From Hyphodiscus hymeniophilus (lineage: Eukaryota; Ascomycota; Leotiomycetes; Helotiales; Hyphodiscaceae), in the NCBI GenBank assembly GCA_016508695.1, contig VNKQ01000005.1, positions 868,001-932,000 of the forward strand: a stretch of DNA of 64,000 bases, written 5' to 3'. This document shows positions 45,459 through 55,857 of the stretch, in pieces (position 1 is the first letter of the stretch; each line of letters begins with the position of its first letter). The position numbers and the translations under genes were made by a program. The notes below the pieces were generated by a model. That model saw nothing but the letters and a program-made list of their open reading frames with translations. It had not been told where the DNA came from and did no database searches.

Positions 45459-47194
45459 ATGGCGAGTAACGAAACGCCAATTGTCTTTGTCCCTGAGAAC
45501 TTGGAGTCCAGTTCACTTTCTTCAGATCCTCCAGATGGTCCGTAGCGCCCTTCACTGTTCAGTTTCAATTCTCGTAGTCTCGAGATACGTGGAAATTTGT
45601 CAAATTCCTGATATCTCAGCATTGCGAGCATTGAGAGCCACAGTAAAGTTCTTGCCGAACTCTGTCGAACGCTTGTTACCCCTGAATGGCTGGGTTCTTG
45701 CAAAGTCTGGAACGAAAGCTCGTCTTCAGTGGCTTTCGTGGCTTGTTCACAATTTCACCGAACATTGCTGACTCTAGTCTTTGGTAGGAGGTTATGGCTG
45801 GGTTCAAGTTGGCGTATCATTTATAATAAACTGCTTCGCATGGGGACAAACAGCGGTAGGCACACAAACCTTTCATGTGGAAATAGGTCTGACCATTTAC
45901 AGTCCTTCGGTGTTTATCTTGCCCACTTTCTTCAGTCAAATACATTTCCAGAAGCTAGCTCCCTCGACTACGCCTTCATCGGTGGCCTGCAATTCTCTCT
46001 ATCGATGCTGATGGCACCTTTGGTCACTTTAGTTGTGCGCAAACTTGGTACTAAGCCGCCAATGCTGATAGGCGTGGCACTCCAGACGGTCGGCTTTATT
46101 TGCGCCTCATTCTCAAAACGGATCTGGCAGCTATATATATGCCAAGGACTACTAGTGGGAATTGGTTTAGGCTTCATCTTCGTCCCTTTCTCTCCAGTCG
46201 TCCCGCAATGGTTCTCAAAGAAGCGAACCTTGGCAATGGGTATTGGGTCCGCAGGCTCTGGTGTAGGTGGGCTCCTCTTTTCCTTCGGAGTTCAAGCCAT
46301 GATTGACAATATCTCTCTTGGATGGGCGTTCCGAATCACTGCTTTCATCACACTCGTCATGAACACTTCGGCAGTAGCGTTGACTCGGGATCGCCATTCC
46401 TCTGTTCGCCCACCGCTCATTGGATTCGATACGAAGCTCTTATTCCGTTACGATGTGTTCTTACTCCTGGGCTGGGCATTCATTAGTATGCTCGGATACA
46501 TCACCATCCTGTACAGCATGTCGGACTTCTCAGCGTCAATTGGTCTTTCGAAACAGAACGCGGCCGCTATCTCAGCTTTCCTTAACCTTGGGACGGCGGT
46601 CGGGAGGCCATTGACGGGATACATTAGTGACCGTTATGGACGGATCGAGGTCGCTGGATTAAGCACTCTCTTTTGCGGAGTATTGTGTTTCGCAATTTGG
46701 ATTCCTGCGAAGTCATATGGCGTTACTATTCTGTTCGCAATCTTGAGCGGTGCCGTAGTGGGTGTGCTCTGGATGGTGAGTACGTCCATGCCTGGCTCCC
46801 GAGCTCTACTAATTATGTTCTATTAGACTGTTGGCCCAATCTCTGTCGAAGTTGTTGGACTTCGACAAACTCCATCACTGTTGTCACTCGTATGGCTTAC
46901 AGTCGTTCCTCCTACTCTCTGTAAGTCTAAACATATTGTCTCAGTCCTCGAGGATCTGCCGCTAAATACATCGGTGCAGTCTCGGAAGTTATTGCTCTCA
47001 AACTACGACGTTCGGGAGTTTCGAATGAATACCTCTACGTTCAGATATTTGCTGGACTAGGTGGGATAATAGCAAGCCTGTGTCTGTTTGGACTCTGGCG
47101 GGTCATACGGAAAAGGAATAAGAATGCTTTGGAAGCAACGCCTGAGTGTGCCGAAACTCAGGACGATGTGCCTGTCCCGTGCGATGAGAAGTAA
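45459..47194 (+). CDS. MFS transporter, monocarboxylate-type
   Basis: This is a 12-helix plasma-membrane permease of the MCT (SLC16-like) branch; the substrate is unknown. Exons 45459-45537, 45788-45855, 45903-46775, 46827-46920 and 46980-47194 give 442 aa. The signature DGGYGWVQVGVSFIINCFAW before helix 1 is assembled by splicing intron 1, which is long (250 bp) but ends with a good GCTGAC branch and GGTAG. SFGVYLAHFL follows. Other blocks are VVRKLGTKPPMLIGVALQTV, FIFVPFSPVVPQWFSKKRTL, AMGIGSAGSGVGGLLFSFGV and GRPLTGYISDRYGR between helices 8 and 9. The N-terminus is short and acidic; the C-terminus ends in a hydrophilic tail. No lesion was seen, in contrast to the neighbouring monooxygenase. 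Confidence 0.88.
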
Positions 47195-47671
47195 ACTTTT
47201 CGAGTGGTTTGGAAAAGCATTCGGAGGTTGAGTATTTGCATCTTCTGCATCGTTGTTCTTTGGGTAAAAAGCAATGCATTGCGGCCGGAGTTTGAGAAAT
47301 GAAGATATTGTACTGCAGGGATTGTGTGTAGTATCCCCAAAAGGAGGCATGGTGTATGGTAAAATCTATACAGATATACATTGATAACTGCGAAACGTTG
47401 ACTGTGAAAATCTTTCACAGGTTCAAGTTAAATCAATTTCGAAAAGCCAACGATTTTCTTTCCACGGATCGTCACCGGCTTTGGTCGATATCTTAAATCT
47501 TAGAATAGGTACTTTAAGTTCATAAGGACTTTGGTGAGCACGTGATCTCGCGTTCACACAACGCGGACTTCCAAAAATCGTCTCGTCATCCTTGAAATTC
47601 TTCCGGTTTACTGCAGAAAATCCACATCTCATGCTCTCATAAGGACTGGCTCCACGACATGATAGTTCAAA
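47195..47671. other. Intergenic between the MFS gene and the WLM protease gene
   Basis: 477 bp between genes on the same strand. Only short minus-strand shadow frames occur (up to 97 codons, no domain). Confidence 0.5.
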
Positions 47672-49199
47672 ATGCCTCTCGGCTGGGAACGAATTAATGT
47701 CAAGAAGACTGTTCCGAACAAAAACATCGTCTTTAGTAGGCTTCTCATCTCATTATAAATACACAGAATTACGATACTAATCATTTTGACATAGTCAAAC
47801 CGCGGCCAGGCCGGGATGAAGCTACATCAAGAGAATTTCTAGAGCGAATCGCAGCGCAATGCCTACCCGTCATGAACAACAACCACCTGTCTGTTGCGTC
47901 TCTGGAAGAATATGAGCCGAACCTTGAGTTCTGGGGTAAGCGCGCCAAGTTACTTCGAGGTCTCATGGGCTCATAACTATAGGCCGTAATTTTAATGGTG
48001 GCGAGGTCATACAGCTCGTCCTCAAGAGCCCATCGACCGGCCAATGGCTTCCTTTCAGATTTGTACAGATGGTCATGATGCATGAGTTGGCACACAATAA
48101 GCATATGAACCACAGCGCGGTCTTCCATAAGGTCAGGATCGGTTTTACAAATGAGATGAAAGGGCTTTGGGAGAAGGGCTACACTGGTGATGGCCTTTGG
48201 GGACGTGGCTTGTTGCTGGAGAATGGAGCCTTCGCTCGCACGGAGCTGGGAGAAGGAGAGATACTGCCAGAGCACCTCTGTGGAGGCACATTCAAATCAC
48301 GAGGCGGCCGGAAGCGTCAGACGAAGCCGAAGATTTCCTGGAAAGAACAAAAAGAGCGTCGAATCGCTAGGAAGTTTGGCACGAACGGGGTCGCCTTGGG
48401 GGCAGATGATGAGGTAAAGACCAAACTCGAGAATAGAAAGACGCTCCCAGGCAAGCCACGAGTCGCAGGAAGTGCACGAGGCAGAGAATTGCGCGCTGCT
48501 GCTGCATTGGCAAGATTCGAGACTCCGAAGGAAGAGTCGAAGCCTAAGGATGAAGATCTGGTGACGGATAGCGAAGCGGACAGTGAGGCAGAAATGGAGA
48601 TCAAGCTGGAGTCGAATGATGCGGTCGACATTGATGGTTCGCGGCTTCTTGGTCCGAATGGCTTCCCTCTGGTCAAAGTCTGCGAAGACGAGGACGGGGA
48701 TGGTGAGATCGCGAAGAATGAACAACTGGAGCTCCAGAACTTCGGTGGCGATACTCAACGGCCGCAGCTCACAAAAGAACCTCTCAAGAACAAGCCAGTA
48801 GTTTCGATGTCATCGAATCAACCGAAGAAGAGGACGATACAATCATCTATACCAGCGAATACTGGCAAACGTTTTAAACCGGCCAAGGAATTGTTTTTCT
48901 CAACAGTCAGTGCAGATGATTGCAGAGGCTCTGAAGAAGCGGGCAAAGAAAAGACCGACAAGTTGAAAGACCAGCCCTCCCAACCTCTTCTGAGTCTTGC
49001 TAAAAGCTCCTGTTCAGTATGCTCCATGGAGAATGAGTCGACAACCTTGACTTGTGTGGCTTGCTTAAATGTCCTGAAGCCTGACTTTGTCCCGGATTGT
49101 TGGCGATGTGAGAGCTCTCTATGTCAGGGCAGTGAATACATCAATGCAGGGAATATATGCGGTGTTTGCAGTACCAGGAAGTGCCCCAAAAGTATCTGA
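47672..49199 (+). CDS. WLM-domain metalloprotease (Wss1/SPRTN-like)
   Basis: Wss1-type proteases cut proteins crosslinked to DNA and act with the SUMO/Cdc48 system. Exons 47672-47735, 47795-47935 and 47983-49199 (introns 59 and 47 bp) give 473 aa. The WLM domain occupies about residues 1-190: NIVFIKPRPG after splicing, FWGRNFNGGEVIQLVL, and the zinc site HELAHNKHMNHS (H102, E103, H106, H112), then F-x-KVRIGFTNEMKGLWEKGY. The middle is basic and acidic low-complexity sequence. The C-terminus carries paired Cys-x2-Cys units (CSVC, CVAC, CWRC, CGVC) that look like one or two zinc ribbons. I see no clear SUMO- or Cdc48-binding motif. No signal peptide, so nuclear or cytosolic. Confidence 0.92.
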
Positions 49200-49551
49200 T
49201 TTTAAGGGATCATAGGATAGGGGCTCTGGAGTCTCCAATTATTGGCTTTGATACGACGCGCATTTGCAAGGCCCCAATAATCAACGATCTGATTAGCGAA
49301 TATGAAGCCTCTTCCTGTCGTTTTCAGTCCTGCTGATGTCAAACGCTAGGATAGCAGATGCCTAAAAGTAAGTAGCGACCAACTAGAACTGATATCAATT
49401 ACACGAGTGAAACTCCAAGTCCAAAAGTCAATGGCATTCAGTGTTGCCCATTTCGTTATCATTACAGAGTACAGTGCTCCCACCACTTCATCCGCCGCTT
49501 ACCATTCCATTTCAACCTAGAGTTCATTTCCTTGCATTCCCTAATTCGCAT
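49200..49551. other. Convergent 3' region between the WLM gene and NUP159
   Basis: 352 bp holding both transcript ends; nothing else recognised. Confidence 0.5.
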
Positions 49552-52500
49552 TTAGTCGTCATCATCATACATGAGTTTTATACTCGGGCCCGATTTCCGC
49601 TTCAATGCCTCTTTCAGCTTATTCGTCACTTCATTCTTCCTCGCAAACTTGCTCCTAATCTGCGCTTTCTCTTCAGCGGTATATCCACTCAGCTTCTTGC
49701 GAGGCGGTGAGCTCTGCGCGCGAGAGCTGGTCGATGACATTAAAGAATTCTGGAAACGCGAGGTGTCCTTGGTACTATCCGGAGTGTAGAACAAACCGTA
49801 AGTACTCGATGTGCCGGGGTTTCGCAAAGAGCTACGCTTGTTCTGCGGTGTAGCGAAAGGAGAGCCCTCACGACTGCGAGGCTCAGCAGAACCGAACCGA
49901 AGTCTCCTCATCTGACCTTCCAAAACGTCGATATCCCCACTACGCTTTTCGGCCATGCTGGTCATCTTCGTAATGGTTCTCATTACAGCTTCCACAGTAG
50001 GGCCCGTTGACCCATTGGAGTGGCCCTTCGCCGTGGCTTGAGACACTATCTTCGCTTTCAGGATCGTCAAGCCTTCTTCTGCCTCGGAGAGAAGTTTCTG
50101 GAAGTTGGCAAAATCTCGTCGAAGATCATGCTGCTGGGCCGACTGCTCAGCACTTAAAGGCTGTAAGCGGTTTTTGGGCTTGAAGTTGGGGTTTGACTGA
50201 GCTGCTCGTAATTTGTGGACTTCATCCATCTTTGCGTGAAGTCGGATGAGATCTTTTTGAAGATCATTGCACGTTTCGAGTTTGTTTGCCACATCTTTGA
50301 CACGACCGGCTTCAAGATCACGACCAAGATCATTTTCGACAACGCTTGAGAGATTCTCGATCTCTACCAAACACCAGTCATCATCATCTTGGAGATCTTC
50401 CCTATTTCGTCCTCCATCTTTGTAGTGCTCTTCATGGCCTTTGACGAAGCATTTCAAGGCTCGAGAATTTACTCCAAGTGTATCAATCATGGCATTTATG
50501 TCCCGATAAACGGTCTCGACTTGGGCGGGTATGCTATCCTTAGAAGGCGGGCCGACGTAGTCGGTGTGTGCGATGAATTCATCGAGTGTTCTCGTTCCTT
50601 CGAGGTCGGATGCAAGGAATTCCTGCATTCTGTCGTCTTCATCATCCACGAGAGCTTGCTTCTCTTCCTGCTCATTCCTAGCTTTGATGTCTTGCCGGCG
50701 CTGCTCTTCCACCTTTTGCTGCTCATGCGAGATATCGAATGTGTTTGGAGCTGATGCAGGTGGTTGGCGCCCAAGAATCTGTGACGCCACACCAGGTGCA
50801 CTGACAGATCGTGATACATCAGGTCGTAGCATTCTACCAGGTAGGGCGGACCGGACAGGGCTTGGTGATCGAGGGCTAGCGTGCATTTTTGGAGGCGGTA
50901 AGACAGGTGCAGACGCGCCGATCTCCCCGAACAGACCTCGTCCCGTGCTTGCTTGGCCTGGTTTGGAGATTTTCGTAAAGAAGGTATTATCCGGCGTATC
51001 TTTGTTATGATTCTTAAAAGAGCTTTGAGGTGTGAATCCAGGAGTTTGGTTGAATTCGGACGTAGGGCTGAGGTCTTTGGTGACATCTTCGCCACTTCCT
51101 TCTTCGCTGTCATCGATCTCCTCTTCCTCTCGCTCGTCATCACCTCCTTCACTTCCAAATCCAGATTCATCACCATCATCTTCTAGACCACCTGGTACGT
51201 CACTGGGAGGGATGAGATCCCCAGCTGTAGGAACCGAGGTGCTTGCCTTGGGAGCTGGGGTTGGAGGTGAGAGTGACGGTGAAGTTGCATTCGGAGTTGG
51301 GACCGACTTCGGAATAAAATCTGGGGGTAGTGGAGCTTCAGTTTCTGTTGATGAAACAGATGTATCGCCAGCAGCATAGGTTGTCTTACTCGTGGGGTCC
51401 GGAGGCAAAGGTGGCTCAGTATATCTGTCGCTAGGTGCTCCAGGAGAGCTTGGCTCTTCTTTTATTTTAGGGGAAGGTGGCGTGTTGGTAATTGCAGGTG
51501 CAGCAACAGAGAGTCCCGACACAGGGGTTGAGGTCGGGTTGCCAAGATTCAAGCCGGGGGGTTTAGGAGTCTCAGTAGTGGTAGTTCCAAAGCTAAAGCC
51601 AGCCGCGACAGCAGGTTTGGTCGCCGATGTCGCGGTAGTAGGGCCTGAAGTACCAAAAATACCAGAGCTTCCCGGCGCCGAGCCAAACATGGATGACTTT
51701 ACTGGAGCTGGGGTAGCAGCGGGCGTTGTTGAATCAAGCTTGGCTGGCCCAGATGACTTCGGCCCATCGTCCATGGCATCCATGTCAGTTTCTTTGGACA
51801 CGGGAGCTTGCACAACCGGGGCTGTGGGTGCATTGTCAAGAGCACTTCCAAAATTCCCACCAAAGAATGAACTTTTGGGTTCTTCCGGTAGCACTTGCTC
51901 GCTGTCCTTGCCTACAGGATCTGCTTTAAACATAGACCCGAGCTTGAAGGGACCTGCACCAAGAAGACTCGTTGATTTATCTACTGCCTTGGCTGCAGAG
52001 CCACCAAAGAGAGAAGCCGTATTCATAGCAGGGCTGGGGTTTGGAGAGCTGAAGGTGTTTTTCGTTCCAAACACACTCGGAGCGGATGTTGTCACTGCAG
52101 CTGCGAAACCACCTTTCGACGCGAATGATGAGAATCCGCCAGAAGCCGGTACTGCTGGACTCGAACTGCTGACTCCGCTGGTCCCAAACACACCAGCAGG
52201 CTTACCTAGCCCAGATGATTGGCCGAATGTAGAGCCCGTTGTAGGAGCTGCTGAGCCCCAGGGCGAGGGGCGATTCATTCCGGGCAGACCTGCGCTACCA
52301 AATGATGGTGTTGAAGTTGAACCAAATGCAGGAGCGCCAAACGCAGGACCTGGAGTAGATGTTGCAGGTTTCGAAAATGGAGAAGAGCCAAGTGCCGGAG
52401 CTAGAGCAGAAGTGGCAGGCTGTGAAAAGGCCCCAAACGGCTGGGCATTACTCGCAGTTGCAGTCGCAAATGCAGAACTGCCAAATGCGGGAGCATTTGT

Positions 52501-54214
52501 TGCTGGAGTTGAGGTGGAATTCGAACTCGAGCCCCATACCGATGGCTTTTGCCCCAGACCAGAGGTAGCTCCAAAAGCACCATTTGCTGTACCAAAGGAA
52601 GTGGCAGGGCGAGCACCAAAAGCAGAAGCAGAAGTAGTTGGCGCTCCGAATGTCTGCGCTGAAGGGGCAGCAGGGGCACCAAAGGCCGGTCCTACTGTTT
52701 GTGCTGTGGCGGAGGATACTTGTGGTTGAGGGAGACCTTCAGTAGCAACAAGACTTGGGTACATCGTCTTTTCACGTATCGACTCTGAGTACACAATCCA
52801 CCAGGAAGCCAGAATACCTTCATTGTTTAAAACCATAAGAGCAGGGAGCGGTGTGGCAGACTCGTCTATCTCGTCGTTTACAATGGGTTTCACCACTTTC
52901 TCTTTGCTAGAAAGATCGAGCGCAAGCCCAATTGCAGAGGTATTGTCCATGCTGGAGGTCATTGGAAGTTGTGCTCTCTGAGCGTCACTCTCCATTTCGG
53001 TCATAGTGAAGACACCAGTAATCTTATCCGAAGACTTCTCCTTCGACAAAGGGACTTTAGACCGAGTGAACAGGCCAATATCAACGGAAGCTGTTGATGT
53101 AGTCACCACCATATCTTGCAGATTATTCCAATCTCGCAAACGTACAACAAAGTGGTGTGGTGGTGATCGGTTCATGCCCCAGGGGCCGGCAGGGTCTTCA
53201 ATCTTTTGAAACATGAAGCTCAGCGGTTTCAGTATTCTTGTCGCGACGTGGAACAGGGACGCTGGAGCATTGCCATCAGGACTTGGGGGGTATGTGCTAG
53301 CAGGAAAACATTGTTCTCAAGCCAAGTAATGGAAGAAACTATGGATATTAGCGTTGAATAAAGAACAAAGCCTAAGAATGTTTAAATGTTTACCGTAATA
53401 ACTGTTGTCCACGTTGGGGGCTTAGGAATGTCCCCTTTTCCTTCGCCTTCAGGAGTCATCTGGTAGGCGGTACCGTCTCCAAGACCTGCTACCAACTGCT
53501 TCCCTTTGGTACTCCATGAGAGACAGCTAGCGTTATTCTTGAGGACCTGGCCATTGGTGCTTGATATAAAGTTTCTGTCCTTCAGATTGGCCATCATGAG
53601 GTTGCCATCAGTAGTAATAATCGCGAAAAGCTCGCCTTTTTCGGCAGTTGGATTGGGAACTAAGGCTCTCAAGGCTTGTCCATTCGTAGAAAGCTCAAAT
53701 GCGGACTGCGTCGAACCGCTCATAAGCGCTTGAGTTTCATACACTGCCAGTCCTCCGCCATTTTCAGCAGAGAGAACCAAGTAAGATTCGTCGGAAGAAA
53801 ATGCCAGCTGCGATATTCTCATTGGCATTGGAATTCGCAACTGAGCTTGAAACTGCTTAATCTTCCCGCCTTGTATATCATTGAAAGTTTGGCGTACTGA
53901 CTCCGTAGTTGCTACTATGACCGCGTCAGGTCCAGCAGCCGCGACAAGTCCTTTGTGCGAGGCCACGCTCATCAGAGAAGCAGTCGGGGGAGGGAGGTTG
54001 TCGGAGGGCCATGGCGAGGACAGCTGAACTTTATTATCCCCACCAATGGCAAGGAAAGCAAGCGCCTACACAAAATGTCAGAATGGGTTGAAGTCGTCTT
54101 TGTTGAACTATGGCATACCTCTGTTCGTATATCCTCTAGATCAGGACCTGTTTGCACCCCACCATCTCCACTACCAATGCCATTGCTGCCAGAGTTTCCA
54201 AAGCTAAAAGCCAT
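49552..54214 (-). CDS. NUP159: Nucleoporin Nup159 (NUP214-like), frame broken twice at poly-C runs
   Basis: FG nucleoporin on the cytoplasmic face of the pore; its propeller recruits the mRNA-export helicase Dbp5. Exons 54214-54119, 54065-53394 and 53338-49552 (introns 53 and 55 bp) would give about 1518 aa. The N-terminal propeller includes ALAFLAIGGDNKVQL and SSPWPSDNLPPPTASLMSVA. A long FG-repeat region follows (many SAFG, PAFG, SLFG and SIFG), then a Pro/acidic linker and a C-terminal coiled coil (EEQRRQDIKARNEQEEKQAL onward) that anchors it to Nup82. As given, the frame breaks at two C runs: C5 at 53420-53416 (KPPNVDNSYY needs one more C) and C6 at 53290-53285 (LAHTPPSPDG needs one more C). 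Each is a loss of one base. With both restored the total is divisible by three, so sequence error is the best explanation for an otherwise intact gene. Confidence 0.9.
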
Positions 54215-54697
54215 GATGGTCGCAAGGTAGCCAGCTCTATTCAGAGGTCCAGCGGTTCATGAGGTTGTCCTACGCATTTGGTGTTGATGGAGCTTCGTTG
54301 GGAGGTCGAGGCGCACGTTGTGAAAGAAAGGTGGATATAACAATGGGCATGCAGCTCTCTAGCAAGAAATCCGGTGGCTTGCGTTGTGACAGATATCCTG
54401 ATTTCTGTAGAGAAGTGAATGAATTGCTGGTGAATCCAGTTTACCCTCCGTGGAAGCTGCCTATTTATTTTCTGAATCGTCGCGAAACGACAGCTCAAGC
54501 TGCACGTGATATGAAGCTTCTTGACGCGAGGGTACGTTTGCTGCTTCGCGGAAGGCTCCAGCTATACGCAATCTACAGCGAATCCCATCCACAAACCACG
54601 ATCACTTTCCAAAGGCACTCCTCCAAAGCACATTGTTTCTCGCCACAATCTCCCAAGTCTCATCTGAACAAGAGCTCTGAGCTCTCACCCTGTCAAC
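54215..54697. promoter_or_regulatory. Divergent promoter between NUP159 and PUP1
   Basis: 483 bp between the two start codons. A plus-strand frame of 183 codons (54259-54810) crosses the PUP1 start in another frame and shows no domain; it is treated as chance. No specific element identified. Confidence 0.5.
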
Positions 54698-55699
54698 ATG
54701 CCTGGATTCGATTTCTCCAACCACACTCGCAATGCTGCGTTACACGCAAGAGGTGTTCCATTACCCAAGGCGACAAGTACAGGCACTACAATTGTAGGAT
54801 GCATATTTGACGGAGGCGTCGTCGTGAGTTGACTCTACGATTCAGCTTGACTTCGAAGCTCCCATACGAAGCTCACCAGAGTTTGGTCTACACAAGGCAA
54901 GCTTCAGCAACAAAAGAATCATGCTGACCCCATCGTCTCTAGATTGCCGCAGATACTAGAGCAACCAGCGGCCCCATAGTGGCAGATAAGGTAATTTTCC
55001 ATTTCCACCTCCAAGCTCGAACAAAGCTGATCTTATAATCACCAGAACTGTGAGAAGCTTCACTATATCGCACCTCAAATTTGGTGTGCTGGAGCCGGAA
55101 CCGCCGCAGACACCGAATTCACAACTGCTCTCATCTCCTCCGAACTCGAGCTACATTCTCTCTCCACTGGCCGCAAACCTCGCGTCGTAACCTGCATGAC
55201 AATGCTCAAGCAACATCTGTTCCGCTATCAAGGCCACATCGGCGCATACCTCGTCGTAGCAGGCGTTGACCCTACCGGTGTTGGACTTTTCACCGTACAC
55301 GCACACGGAAGCACAGACAAGCTTCCCTACGTGACCATGGGTTCCGGATCCCTCGCCGCCATGTCAGTCTTCGAGACGCAGTGGAAGTCGAAGATGACTG
55401 AGCAGGAGGCCGTTACATTGGCGAGCAATGCTATCCAGGCAGGTATCTTCAATGATTTGGGATCGGGTTCGAATGTGGATGTGGCCATTATCACGAAGGA
55501 TAAAACGACATTAAAGAGGGGATATGTTAAGCCGAACGAGCGGAGCAAGAAGCAGAAGAGCTATGTTTTCAAGAGAGGTACGACGGCGGTTTTGAATGAG
55601 AAGATCATTACGAAGGAGGAGATTAGCAAGTATGTCACGGTGCATGAGTTAGGAAGTGGCGAGGCGACCGTCGGAGAGAAGATGGATATCGATGTCTAG
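54698..55699 (+). CDS. PUP1: 20S proteasome subunit beta 2 (Pup1)
   Basis: This is the trypsin-like catalytic beta subunit of the 20S core. Exons 54698-54823, 54943-54990 and 55046-55699 (introns 119 and 55 bp) give 275 aa. The propeptide of 29 residues ends in Gly before the catalytic Thr30 (TSTG-TTIVG). It continues [26 protein letters not shown] (catalytic Asp and Lys), [20 protein letters not shown] and [16 protein letters not shown]. The C-terminal arm of beta 2 that wraps around beta 3 is present ([20 protein letters not shown]). Conserved length and residues indicate an active enzyme. Confidence 0.97.
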
Positions 55700-55857
55700 G
55701 GGAATACAGGAGCTTCATAACTGTACAACATTCTAGCTTTTAGGGATGGCGCGGACGTTCCAGTGTAACATCAGCAGTCTACGAAAGCGCAATATTCAAA
55801 GACAGGCATTCATTGAAATTGAGCAAATGATATGTGATATCTTTTCTATTCTTCCGT

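Noticed and set aside
54259..54810. 183-codon plus-strand frame across the PUP1 start
   Set aside because: It overlaps the start of PUP1 in a different frame and has no domain; the PUP1 frame is unambiguous.
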